A DNA stretch of 13,454 bases from a bacterium UBP1_UBA4783 (GCA_002403075.1 DHHB01000003.1:15883-29336), one strand, 5' to 3'. Counted from the stretch's first letter, positions 1 through 6,915 are shown. The notes: a model not told the origin generated them from the letters alone. A program made the numbers and translations.

Positions 1-332
1 TCGTCGTCCTCCGCCCGCCAGCGCGACTCGACGACGGCGATCCCGCTCCGGCGCAGCAGCCACGCCGCGTGCCGCCCCCGGTCGCATTTCTCCTCGCCGA
101 CCGACGCGACGACCGCCGCGAGCCGCGCCCCGAGGTCCGCCGCGTTGTCGACGATGTTCGCGACGATCCGGCAGGTCGTCGCGGGGAGCGCCCCCGAGTC
201 GGGGGCGCCGCGGTCGACGTCGAGGTCGACGAGCGGAAGCGAGGCGCCGAAGCGCTCGCGCGCCTCGCGCAGCGCCGAGCGCCGCGGAAAGCCGAAGTAT
301 CCGATGACTCTATCTGCGCGGGGATCGTTCAT
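1..332 (-). CDS. Unrecognised protein, N-terminal part (runs off window)
   Basis: This frame opens with ATG at 332 and stays open for 110 codons to the window edge, so only the N-terminal part is visible. I do not recognise the family. The visible protein starts MNDPRADRVIGYFGFPRR, then has a stretch resembling alternating strands and helices (LPLVDLDVD around 33-40, RIVANIVDNAADLGARLAAVV around 55-75). It carries two cysteines, Cys54 and Cys83, the second in EEKCDRGRH. No signal peptide or membrane segment is visible. Codon third positions are almost all G or C, as in its neighbours, and it is on the same strand as the rest of the window, which supports real coding. The start is 85 nt after the EIIA stop and has no good Shine-Dalgarno sequence, so it may be translated by read-through or begin elsewhere. 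The plus-strand frames over the same bases look like shadows. Confidence 0.7.
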   Translation of the reverse strand, partial: MNDPRADRVIGYFGFPRRSALREARERFGASLPLVDLDVDRGAPDSGALPATTCRIVANIVDNAADLGARLAAVVASVGEEKCDRGRHAAWLLRRSGIAVVESRWRAEDD

Positions 333-394
333 GGGCGGTATCGCGACGCGGACGATGGTCCGGACGACGTCTCCGCGGGAAGGGACGGCCCGGG

Positions 395-417
395 GCGCGC
401 GGAACGGGGCCGCGCGC
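395..417 (-). terminator. GC-only hairpin directly after the EIIA stop
   Basis: A perfect 8-bp inverted repeat (GCGCGCGG / CCGCGCGC, 7-nt loop) abuts the TGA stop of the EIIA gene. The stem is entirely G/C. No T-run follows it on the minus strand, so it is not a textbook intrinsic terminator; it could still protect the 3' end or cause partial termination. Confidence 0.4.
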
Positions 418-888
418 TCAGCCTTCCTCGTCGCCGTTCTCGACCCGGAATATCAGGTCGACGACGTCCTGCGGCTTCTTCGCCTTGACGAGCCGGTCGC
501 GGAACTTGTCGAACTTGATCAGCTTGACGATCTTCGCGATCGCCTGCACGTGCGGCCCCGACTCAGAGGTCGGAGCGACCATGAGGAAGAAGAGGTGAGC
601 CGGTTTCCCGTCCTGCGAGTCGAAATCGATGCCGTCGCGCGAGATGCCGACGACGATGCTCAGCCGCTTCACGGCGTCGGATTTGGCGTGCGGAATCGCC
701 ACGCCCTTCTCGAGGCCGGTCGAACCTTCCCCCTCGCGCTTCATGACCGCGTCGTAGATCGTGTCGGCGTCCGTGACGTCGCCCGTGTCGACGAGAATCC
801 CGACGAGCTCCTCGATGACGTCCGCCTTGCCGACGCCCTCGAGGCCGAGCTTCACGTGCCGGGGCGTTATGTAATCGGTCAGTTTCAT
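418..888 (-). CDS. PTS EIIA domain protein (PtsN / fructose type)
   Basis: A 156-residue stand-alone EIIA domain of the fructose/nitrogen PTS family, the usual full length. In this family the protein takes phosphate from HPr or NPr on a histidine, then either passes it to a sugar transporter or acts as a regulator. The phospho-accepting histidine is His67 in GVAIPHAKSD. His98 (KPAHLFFLMVAP) and His113 (SGPHVQAIAKI) are the other conserved positions. It is soluble and cytoplasmic, with no EIIB or EIIC partner in the window. That favours a regulatory PtsN-like role over transport, but this is inference. The ATG at 888 has a strong GGGGAGG ribosome site (898-904) 9 nt upstream. The gene follows the universal stress gene after 100 nt and has its own candidate promoter (943-971). 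Fructose-type EIIA and PtsN cannot be told apart here, so no symbol is given. Confidence 0.92.
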   Translation of the reverse strand: MKLTDYITPRHVKLGLEGVGKADVIEELVGILVDTGDVTDADTIYDAVMKREGEGSTGLEKGVAIPHAKSDAVKRLSIVVGISRDGIDFDSQDGKPAHLFFLMVAPTSESGPHVQAIAKIVKLIKFDKFRDRLVKAKKPQDVVDLIFRVENGDEEG

Positions 889-903
889 CGTGCCGTGCCT
901 CCC

Positions 904-921
904 CGGGACCCGCGGGTCCCG
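904..921. promoter_or_regulatory. 18-bp perfect palindrome in the EIIA leader
   Basis: CGGGACCCGCGGGTCCCG is a perfect palindrome lying between the candidate transcription start (about 936) and the EIIA start codon. Its last base overlaps the first G of the ribosome site. Two further palindromes lie just upstream: CGAACG-C-CGTTCG at 920-932 and TTCCGGAA at 936-943. It could be a dimeric repressor operator or an RNA hairpin limiting ribosome access. The symmetry is certain; the function is inference. Confidence 0.45.
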
Positions 922-942
922 AACGCCGTTCGATATTCCGGA

Positions 943-971
943 AAGATAATCAACCGCCCCCCCGTTGGCAA
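943..971 (-). promoter_or_regulatory. Candidate sigma-70 promoter for the EIIA gene
   Basis: On the minus strand TTGCCA (966-971) and TATCTT (943-948) are separated by 17 nt. They match the -35 consensus at 5 of 6 positions and the -10 at 4 of 6. The predicted start, near 936, gives a leader of about 48 nt containing the palindromes and the ribosome site. It would let EIIA be expressed apart from the ATPase operon. Confidence 0.45.
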
Positions 972-988
972 GGCTCGCCGAAGGCCCC

Positions 989-1474
989 CTAGAGCTCGCT
1001 GAACGAGCGCTCGACGCGGTCCTTTCCCCGGACGACGAGCACGGCGCAGCCCACCTTGCGGAGTATCCGTTCCCCTTCCTCGTAGAAGGAATCGCGCAGG
1101 CTCAGCACCTCGCCGAGCTCCCCCTGGACGAGGAGATCGTAGCCCCCGTCCGCCACTTCCTTGATGACCTCCTCGTGCACGACCCCCTTGCGGAGGATCG
1201 TCGCGACCTTGACGCCCTTCTTCTCGCCGAGCTTCACGACGTAGTTGAGGTAGCGCTTGCCGTCGTCCTCGAGGGAGCGCTCGTAATCCATCTTTTCCAT
1301 CTGGACGAACACCTTCGCGCCGAGGAGCTCGGAGAGCAGGTTCTCGTTCACCGCGTAGATGGCGGTGAGAGCCGAGCCGAACGTCTTCGCCATGACGATC
1401 GCGAACTGCGCCGCGGTTATCGAGGGCTCGCTCCCGTCGATATACAGGAGTATCTTCGCGAATGGATGGCTCAT
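989..1474 (-). CDS. Universal stress protein (UspA family)
   Basis: A 161-residue single-domain universal stress protein. The N-terminus has the family's first strand and Asp13 (ILLYIDGSEPS), which contacts nucleotide in ATP-binding members. The C-terminus ends in the typical final strand (CAVLVVRG, 143-150). The glycine signature normally read as G-2x-G-9x-G-S/T is altered: Gly118 and Gly121 are present, but the next glycine is Gly134 after 12 residues, and it is followed by Glu135 instead of Ser or Thr. ATP binding is therefore doubtful. The ATG overlaps the TGA of the ATPase subunit D gene as ATGA, so the two are probably translated together and the protein belongs to the ATPase operon. 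An upstream in-frame extension into D exists but lacks support. The partner or role in ATPase control is not known from sequence. Confidence 0.92.
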   Translation of the reverse strand: MSHPFAKILLYIDGSEPSITAAQFAIVMAKTFGSALTAIYAVNENLLSELLGAKVFVQMEKMDYERSLEDDGKRYLNYVVKLGEKKGVKVATILRKGVVHEEVIKEVADGGYDLLVQGELGEVLSLRDSFYEEGERILRKVGCAVLVVRGKDRVERSFSEL

Positions 1475-2109
1475 GTGGCCGCCTCTTTCCTTTGCTGGAG
1501 GCGGTCCTTCACGAGCTTGTTCACGAAGAACGCCTCCCGATCCATTTCCTCGAGCGACATGACGATATATTTCAGCGTCTCGTTGTAGTCGGGGATGAAT
1601 ATCTTCTCGAGCGCGTTCACGCGCCGCACCGTTTTGGCGACCTCGCGCGCGAGGCGCATGAGCGAGATGCGCGCCTCGGCGAGCTGGCCGAGGAGCTTGA
1701 GAACCTCGCGGAACCGCAGCACCGATTCGTCCACCCACACGCTGCTCTCGGCCGCCGCGACGTAGGGGGATTTGTCCTCGATGTCGACCCGCACTTTCGG
1801 GATCGAGACCCCCATCACGCGCCGCTCGGAGAACTTGATGTCGGAGCGCATCCGCATGCCGAGCGAGACGTTGCCGATCTCGCGGCGCCCCATCCGCAGC
1901 GTCGCCTGATCGAGCGCCCGGTAGGCGGTCTCGAGCCGTTTCTCGACCTCCACCTGCGCCTCGACGGCCCGGTCGATGAGCCCCATGAGCTCGACGACGA
2001 GGATCTTGCGCTTCTGATCGAGCAGCTCCCAGCCCTCCTCGGCGAAGGAGAGATCGCGCTTCACCTTCTGGAGGTTGGTCTTCGTCGGAGCCACTTCGTA
2101 GCGCGCCAT
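1471..2109 (-). CDS. atpD: V/A-type ATPase subunit D (central shaft)
   Basis: A 212-residue subunit D, the rotating shaft that runs through the A3B3 head and couples it to the membrane ring through F and C. The N-terminal signature is clear (APTKTNLQKVKRDL, then EEGWELLDQKRKIL). The N- and C-terminal thirds are long amphipathic helices that form the antiparallel coiled coil, with a shorter variable middle (about 85-130). Length is typical of the family. ATG at 2109 lies 61 nt after the subunit B stop. That gap is GC-rich and can form a GGGCC/GGCCC stem. A GGGGGGAA stretch about 9-15 nt upstream of the ATG may serve as ribosome site. The stop overlaps the start of the universal stress gene. 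The symbol follows the A/V-type nomenclature and is not the F-type beta subunit. Confidence 0.97.
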   Translation of the reverse strand: MARYEVAPTKTNLQKVKRDLSFAEEGWELLDQKRKILVVELMGLIDRAVEAQVEVEKRLETAYRALDQATLRMGRREIGNVSLGMRMRSDIKFSERRVMGVSIPKVRVDIEDKSPYVAAAESSVWVDESVLRFREVLKLLGQLAEARISLMRLAREVAKTVRRVNALEKIFIPDYNETLKYIVMSLEEMDREAFFVNKLVKDRLQQRKEAAT

Positions 2110-2170
2110 CGCCGGTCCGTTCCCCCCGCCCCCGGGCGGGTCCCGCGCCGGGCCTCCGCGGCCCGCCGCG

Positions 2171-3565
2171 CTATTTGCCGTAGAACTTGTTCAGCTCCTC
2201 TTCGCTGATCCGGTGCAGCTCCTCCTTCGGCAGGTAGGAGAGCACCTTCCATCCGATATCGAGCGTCTGGACGATGCTGCGGTCCTCGTACTCGCCCTGC
2301 GTCAGGTACTCGCGCTCGAACCGGTTCCCGAAATCGAGGTAGGTCTTGTCGAGCGGGGTGAGCTCCTCCTCGCCGATGACCGCGGCGAGCGCCCGCACGT
2401 CCTTGACGTGCGAGTAGGCGGCGAAGAGCTGGCTCGCCACGTGCGCGTGGTCGGCGCGGGTCATCCCCTCGCCGATCCCGTCCTTCATGAGACGGCTCAG
2501 CGACGGCAGCCCCGCGATCGGCGGGTAGATGTTCCGCTGGTCGAGCTCGCGCTCGAGCACGATCTGCCCCTCGGTGATGTAGCCGGAGAGGTCGGGCACC
2601 GGATGCGAGATGTCGTCGTTCGGCATCGTGAGGATCGGCATCTGGGTGATCGATCCGTCGACGCCCTTGAGCATCCCCGCGCGCTCGTATATGGCGGAGA
2701 GGTCGCTGTAGAGGTAGCCGGGGTAGCCCTTGCGGCTCGGGATCTCCTCGCGCACGGTCGAGATCTCGCGGAGCGACTCGCAGTAGTTCGTCATGTCGCT
2801 GAGGATGACGAGGACGTGCATGTGGAGCCGGAAGGCGAGGAACTCGGCGGCCGTCAGGGCCACGCGCGGCGTCACGAGGCGCTCGACGGAGGGGTCGTCT
2901 GCGAGGTTCAGGATGAAGACCACCTTCTCGAGCACGCCCGATTCCTCGAAGTTGCGGACGAAGTACCGCGAGACGTCGTGCTTGATCCCCATCGCGGCGA
3001 AGACGACGGCGAACTCCGTGTCCTCGCCGACGATCTTCGCCTGCCGCGTGATCTGGGCGACGAGCTTGTTGTGCGGGAGCCCCGTGCCCGAGAATATCGG
3101 GAGCTTCTGCCCGCGCACGAGGGTGTTCATGCCGTCGATCGCCGATATCCCGGTCTGGATGAACTTGCGGGGGTACTCGCGCGCCGTCGGATTGATGGCG
3201 AGCCCGTTGACGTCCATCATTTCCTCGACCATCGGCGGCGGCCCGCCGTCGATCGGCTCGCCGAGCCCGTTGAACACGCGGCCGAGGATCTCCGTGCCGA
3301 CGCCGAAGCGGAGCGATTCGCCGCGGAACCGGATCCGCGTCTCGGGGATCGAGAGACCCGAGGTCCCCTCGAAGACCTGGATGACGGCGGCCCCGTCCGC
3401 GGTCTCGAGCACCGTCCCGAGGCGCACGCGCCCCTTCGAGTCGACGATCTCGGCGATCTCGTTGTACCCGACGTTGTGGATCCCCTTGACGAAGATCAGC
3501 GGGCCGGAAACCTGATCGATGCCGATGTACTGGCGCCCCTCGGCGCGGTGCTTCATGTCAACCAT
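2171..3565 (-). CDS. atpB: V/A-type ATPase subunit B (non-catalytic)
   Basis: Subunit B, the non-catalytic partner alternating with A in the hexameric head. From the ATG at 3565 it has 464 residues, the usual length. In place of a Walker A motif it has the B-type loop SGTGLPHNK (about 159-167), which lacks the GKT signature; this is normal for B. Other B hallmarks are ILSDMTNYCESLREIS, GYPGYLYSDLS and MPNDDISHPVPDL. PSLSRL near 355-360 includes an arginine (about 358) that probably acts as the finger completing the catalytic site in A. Start choice: an in-frame GTG lies at 3574, but the ATG at 3565 has GGTGAT (3570-3575) 4 nt upstream, part of the extended anti-Shine-Dalgarno complement. A further ATG at 3556 is also possible. 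The gene follows subunit A after a very short gap, suggesting coupled A and B synthesis. Confidence 0.97.
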   Translation of the reverse strand: MVDMKHRAEGRQYIGIDQVSGPLIFVKGIHNVGYNEIAEIVDSKGRVRLGTVLETADGAAVIQVFEGTSGLSIPETRIRFRGESLRFGVGTEILGRVFNGLGEPIDGGPPPMVEEMMDVNGLAINPTAREYPRKFIQTGISAIDGMNTLVRGQKLPIFSGTGLPHNKLVAQITRQAKIVGEDTEFAVVFAAMGIKHDVSRYFVRNFEESGVLEKVVFILNLADDPSVERLVTPRVALTAAEFLAFRLHMHVLVILSDMTNYCESLREISTVREEIPSRKGYPGYLYSDLSAIYERAGMLKGVDGSITQMPILTMPNDDISHPVPDLSGYITEGQIVLERELDQRNIYPPIAGLPSLSRLMKDGIGEGMTRADHAHVASQLFAAYSHVKDVRALAAVIGEEELTPLDKTYLDFGNRFEREYLTQGEYEDRSIVQTLDIGWKVLSYLPKEELHRISEEELNKFYGK

Positions 3566-3569
3566 GCGT

Positions 3570-3575
3570 ATCACC
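3570..3575 (-). promoter_or_regulatory. GGTGAT ribosome site deciding the subunit B start
   Basis: GGTGAT on the minus strand fits the 3' half of the extended Shine-Dalgarno sequence (AAGGAGGTGATC) and stands 4 nt before ATG 3565. It contains the alternative GTG start codon at 3574, so the two starts are mutually exclusive readings of the same bases. Confidence 0.4.
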
Positions 3576-3580
3576 GTTTC

Positions 3581-5353
3581 TCATTCGAACATCTCCGTCA
3601 CCTGCTGCATCGAGCGGTGGAGCTTCTCGCGGATCGCGTCTATCTTTTCGGGCTCGTCGTTCGAGACCGAGAACTTCATGCGGAGGATATCCGAGTACAC
3701 CTCGAGCTTCTTGAGCTGGTGGATATTCGCGCCCTTCTTGATCGCCTCGAGCCCGAGCGTGTAGTAGTCGGTGATGACGCGGAGCATTTTTATCTGCTTC
3801 TCGGGCGTGCAGAACATGTCGATCTTGTCGTAGCTGTTCTGCTGGAGGAATGCGTTCTTGAAGATCTCGCACGTCTCGAGCACGATCCGCTGCGTGTCGG
3901 GGAGCACGTCGGGGCCGACGAGCTTGACGACCTGCTGCAGCTTCCCCTCCTGCTGGAGCAGGTTGAGGATCTGGTGGCGAAGCCCGATCCACTCGCCGTT
4001 CGAGCGGTCCTGCCACCAGTCGGAGATCTCGTCGACGTACTCGCTGTAGCTGTCGAGCCACGAGATCGCCGGGTAATGCCGCGCGTTCGCGAGCTGGCGG
4101 TCGAGCGCCCAGAGGCAGCGCACGAACCGTTTCGTGTGCTGCGTCACGGGCTCGGAAAAATCGCCGCCCGGCGGCGAAACCGCGCCGGCGATGCTGATCG
4201 ATCCCTCGCGCCCGGAGAGGGTCTGCACCATGCCGGCCCGCTCGTAGAACTCGGCGAGCCGCGTCGGCAGGTACGCGGGGAACCCTTCGTCCGCGGGCAT
4301 CTCCTCCATGCGCCCCGAGAGCTCGCGGAGCGCCTCCGCCCAGCGCGAGGTGGAGTCCGCCATGATGGCGACGTGGTACCCCTGATCGCGGTAGTACTCG
4401 GCGATCGTGATCCCCGTGTAAATCGAGGCCTCACGCGCCGCCACCGGCATGTTGGAGGTGTTCGCGATCATGATCGTGCGCTCCATGAGCGGCCGCTTCG
4501 TCCGCGGGTCGATGAGCTCGGGAAAGCTCATGAGCACGTCGGTCATCTCGTTCCCGCGCTCGCCGCAGCCGATGTAGACGATGATGTCGGCGTCGCACCA
4601 CTTGGCGAGCGCGTGCTGGATCATCGTCTTGCCGGTGCCGAAGCCGCCCGGCACGACGACCGTGCCGCCCTTCGCCTGCGGAAAGAGCGTGTCGATCACG
4701 CGCTGTCCGGTGACGAGCGGGAGCCGGAGCGGCAGCCGCGTCTTCGAGGGCCGCGGCGTGCGCACGGGCCAGCGCTGGTGGAATTTGACCTCGATCGCCT
4801 CGCCCTGCGTCCCCTCGACGCGCAGCGCCGTCTCGTCGATCGAGTGCGGTCCCGCCGGGGCCGCCCAGACGACCCGGCCCTTCACGTCCGGCGGAACGAG
4901 GAGACGGTGCTCGATGAACGACGTCTCCTGGATGGTGCCGAAGATCTCTCCGCCCTCGACGACGGCGCCGATCGTCATCGTGGGAACGAACTCCCACGTC
5001 TTCTCCCGCATGAGCGGCGTCGCGTGGATCCCTTTCTGTATGTACCCGCTGCCGGAGGTGTCGCGGATCACCTCGAGCGGACGCTGGACGCCGTCGTAGA
5101 TCGTGCCGAGAAGCCCCGGGCCGAGCTCGACCGAGAGCGGCACGCCGGGGCTGTATATGTTCGATCCCGGGCGAAGCCCCGTCGTGTCCTCGTACACCTG
5201 GATCGCCGCCCGGTCGCGGTCGAGCTTCACGATCTCGCCGACGAGATGATCCTCGCCCACTTCGACGAGATCGAGCATCTTGGCGTTCGCGACCTCCCGG
5301 GCGTGCACGACGGGCCCGATGACCTTCGCTACCTTTCCGATGATCTCAAGCAC
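3581..5353 (-). CDS. atpA: V/A-type ATPase subunit A (catalytic)
   Basis: The catalytic subunit, 590 residues, the normal length for A-type proteins. Domains in order: N-terminal beta barrel (1-70), the A-specific bulge (about 110-200), the nucleotide-binding core and a helical C-terminus (about 430-590). The P-loop is GGFGTGKT (236-243) with Lys242 and Thr243. The catalytic glutamate is Glu265 in GCGERGNEM. The Walker B aspartate is Asp333 in MADSTSRWAEALRE. All residues expected for ATP turnover are present, so the enzyme should be active; sequence does not say whether it mainly makes or uses ATP. The start is GTG at 5353, with GAGGAAG about 7 nt upstream. It lies 57 nt after subunit E and just before B. 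The plus strand opposite has a very long open frame that is a composition shadow. Confidence 0.98.
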   Translation of the reverse strand: MLEIIGKVAKVIGPVVHAREVANAKMLDLVEVGEDHLVGEIVKLDRDRAAIQVYEDTTGLRPGSNIYSPGVPLSVELGPGLLGTIYDGVQRPLEVIRDTSGSGYIQKGIHATPLMREKTWEFVPTMTIGAVVEGGEIFGTIQETSFIEHRLLVPPDVKGRVVWAAPAGPHSIDETALRVEGTQGEAIEVKFHQRWPVRTPRPSKTRLPLRLPLVTGQRVIDTLFPQAKGGTVVVPGGFGTGKTMIQHALAKWCDADIIVYIGCGERGNEMTDVLMSFPELIDPRTKRPLMERTIMIANTSNMPVAAREASIYTGITIAEYYRDQGYHVAIMADSTSRWAEALRELSGRMEEMPADEGFPAYLPTRLAEFYERAGMVQTLSGREGSISIAGAVSPPGGDFSEPVTQHTKRFVRCLWALDRQLANARHYPAISWLDSYSEYVDEISDWWQDRSNGEWIGLRHQILNLLQQEGKLQQVVKLVGPDVLPDTQRIVLETCEIFKNAFLQQNSYDKIDMFCTPEKQIKMLRVITDYYTLGLEAIKKGANIHQLKKLEVYSDILRMKFSVSNDEPEKIDAIREKLHRSMQQVTEMFE

Positions 5354-5410
5354 GGCACTCTTCCTCTTTCTTCGCTCGCCGCCGCCGCGCGGTTCGTCCG
5401 CGCCGGACGT

Positions 5411-6058
5411 CTATTCGATCCTGTCGCGCGAGGAGAAGACCTCATCGAATACGAACGATCTCGTCTCCTCGCGAAAACGGTAGAGACGCGCCTCGAACGT
5501 GTTGTCGAAGATCACGTTTCCGCCCGGCACGCTCACCTGCACGCCGCCCTGCGCGGCGACGGGGAGCGGCTTCGCCTCGAGGGAGCGCACGGAGCGCCCC
5601 TCCGCCTTCATGATCTCGCGGATGCGCGGGAAGGACTTCGCCTCGAGGAGCGCGACGTCCCGGCGATCGGCGTGCACGACGAAGGCGTCTCCCTCGAGCA
5701 CGCGGATCGCCTCGGTGGCGAGCCCGGCGAGAACCGCGGCGTAATCGGCGCGCGAGCGCGCCTCCGCGACCGCCGCGTTCACGCGCGACATGACCGCCGT
5801 CACGACCTCCTCGCGGGCGCGCAGCTTGATGCGGCGCACCTCGAGGCTCACGCTCGACAGCGTCCGCCGCTTCGCCGTCTCTCCGCGCTCGACGGCGTCC
5901 TTCACGATCCGCTCGCCCGCCTGCCGGGCCTTCGCCTCGGCGCGCGAGACGATCTCGTCGGCGGTGCGGCGGGCCTTTCCCGTGATCGACTCGACTTCCT
6001 TCGCCCCGTCCTCGCGGATCTGCTCGCAGATCTTGTCGACCGATTCTTGTTCCGTCAA
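5411..6058 (-). CDS. atpE: V/A-type ATPase subunit E (peripheral stalk)
   Basis: A 215-residue subunit E, which pairs with H to form the peripheral stalks holding the A3B3 head still against rotation. Residues 1 to about 95 are highly charged and helical with many Ala, Arg and Glu (ARRTADEIVSRAEAKARQAG), the coiled-coil stalk part. The rest is the globular domain that binds the head, ending with the family-like segment VQVSVPGGNVIFDNTFEARL. The start is TTG at 6058, preceded by GGGAGGA 9 nt upstream; no ATG fits as well. It lies 34 nt after the F gene. In the canonical A-type order E comes directly after K, but here F stands between them. Confidence 0.94.
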   Translation of the reverse strand: MTEQESVDKICEQIREDGAKEVESITGKARRTADEIVSRAEAKARQAGERIVKDAVERGETAKRRTLSSVSLEVRRIKLRAREEVVTAVMSRVNAAVAEARSRADYAAVLAGLATEAIRVLEGDAFVVHADRRDVALLEAKSFPRIREIMKAEGRSVRSLEAKPLPVAAQGGVQVSVPGGNVIFDNTFEARLYRFREETRSFVFDEVFSSRDRIE

Positions 6059-6092
6059 CGCTCGTGTCCTCCCGTGCCTCGCCGCCGCCGCG

Positions 6093-6398
6093 TCACACGC
6101 TTATGCCGACCGCGGACCGGACCATCTGCCGGATCGACACGCGCCCCGGCATCGGCCCCGTCCGGTCGGGGATCTCGATGATGAGCGGAAAACTCCGCCC
6201 GAACGTGTATTTCTCCATCTCCTCACGGAGCCCGGCCGCCACCCGCTCGCTGATGACGACGATGCCGATGTCGGGCGAGGCGAACGCCCTCTTGAGCGCC
6301 TCGCGGGCCTCGTCTGCGCTCTCAACCGTCTCCCCCTCGACCCCGACGAGCCCGAATCCGGCGACCGTGCTCTCGTCTCCGATGACGAAAAACTGCAT
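6093..6398 (-). CDS. atpF: V/A-type ATPase subunit F (central shaft)
   Basis: A 101-residue subunit F, usual length, a small Rossmann-like protein attached to shaft subunit D that influences ATPase regulation. It starts FFVIGDESTVAGFGLVGV, the family's strand-turn-helix opening. The segment DIGIVVISERVAAGL (43-57) and the PLIIEIPD strand follow. The C-terminal part (RQMVRSAVGI) is the helix that packs on D. ATG at 6398 follows subunit K after an unusually long, GC-rich 89-nt gap that can fold into hairpins. The ribosome site is weak: GGAG lies 9 nt before the ATG and GAGGG runs right up to it. The position before E is unlike the usual E-C-F order. Confidence 0.95.
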   Translation of the reverse strand: MQFFVIGDESTVAGFGLVGVEGETVESADEAREALKRAFASPDIGIVVISERVAAGLREEMEKYTFGRSFPLIIEIPDRTGPMPGRVSIRQMVRSAVGISV

Positions 6399-6413
6399 CC
6401 CTCACGCTCCGTT

Positions 6414-6441
6414 CGCGCGGGCCGTCCCCGCCCGGCGCGCG
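6414..6441 (-). other. GC-rich hairpin in the K-F gap
   Basis: Within the 89-nt gap between K and F, CGGGC/GCCCG and the flanking CGCG/CGCG form a 9-bp stem with one bulged C and a 7-nt loop. No T-run follows. A hairpin after the ring-subunit gene could stabilise or process the upstream mRNA, giving more K than F, which matches the need for about ten K per complex. That use is inference. Confidence 0.35.
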
Positions 6442-6487
6442 CCGCCGCGGCCGTCCGGCGCATGATCCGGCCCGCCCCTCTCCATCG

Positions 6488-6904
6488 CTAGATCCTCGTG
6501 AGGATCATGATCGCGATGATGAGGCCGTAGATCGCGATACCTTCCGCGAGACCGACGTAGATGAGCGCCCGCGCGGTGAGCTCGGGCTTCTCGCTGATCG
6601 CGCCGAGCGCCGCCGCCCCCACGTACGCCACGGCTACGCCCGCGCCGAGGCAGCCGATGCCGGTCGAGAAGGCCGCCGCCGCGAACCCCCAGCCGATCAC
6701 GCGCGCCTGCTCCGCCGACAACTCGCGCGCCGGCTGCGCGGCGACCGCTTCCGTCTGCGCCGGCTCGTGCTGCTGCCCGCGGACGTTCGTTACCGCCGCC
6801 GCGAGATTGATCAGGAGGATGACGATAACGGTCGAAAACACCGCGACGGACGAGAGGGTGATAAACCGTTTCATCATGCTCCTGCGTGCCTCCTGCTCTG
6901 ACAT
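6488..6904 (-). CDS. atpK: V/A-type ATPase subunit K (membrane ring proteolipid)
   Basis: A 138-residue ring subunit carrying ions through the membrane. It has one proteolipid hairpin: helix one at about 67-103 with glycine-rich packing (FSTGIGCLGAGVAVAY), loop ISEKPEL, and helix two at about 112-137 with the ion-carrying Glu121 in YVGLAEGIAIYG. Before this comes an extra hydrophobic segment (about 12-39) and a polar Gln/Ala linker (43-66). The segment is either a cleaved signal peptide or a third helix. The residues after Glu121 are Gly-Ile, not the Ser/Thr of sodium-binding F-type rings, which hints at proton coupling; that is inference. ATG at 6904 has AAGGAG 5-6 nt upstream and lies 11 nt after subunit I. 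ATGs at 6877 or 6874 could give a shorter form beginning directly at the hydrophobic segment. Confidence 0.95.
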   Translation of the reverse strand: MSEQEARRSMMKRFITLSSVAVFSTVIVILLINLAAAVTNVRGQQHEPAQTEAVAAQPARELSAEQARVIGWGFAAAAFSTGIGCLGAGVAVAYVGAAALGAISEKPELTARALIYVGLAEGIAIYGLIIAIMILTRI

Positions 6905-6915
6905 TCCCGCTCCTT

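Noticed and set aside
69..1002. Two plus-strand frames over the EIIA and left-edge genes
   Set aside because: No family features, and the minus strand holds a certain EIIA gene and a codon-consistent open frame.
1475..1738. Upstream extension of the universal stress protein into subunit D
   Set aside because: The extra residues are Arg/Ala-rich shadow of D; the ATG at 1474 begins the family's normal first strand.
3566..3574. GTG at 3574 as the start of subunit B
   Set aside because: It is part of the GGTGAT site that best serves the ATG at 3565, and it has no good ribosome site of its own. It is not excluded.
2213..6181. Plus-strand open frame of more than 1,300 codons opposite subunits B, A and E
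   Set aside because: It is antisense to three certain ATPase genes, and its product is a low-complexity mix of Arg, Asp, His, Leu and Val typical of GC-rich shadows.
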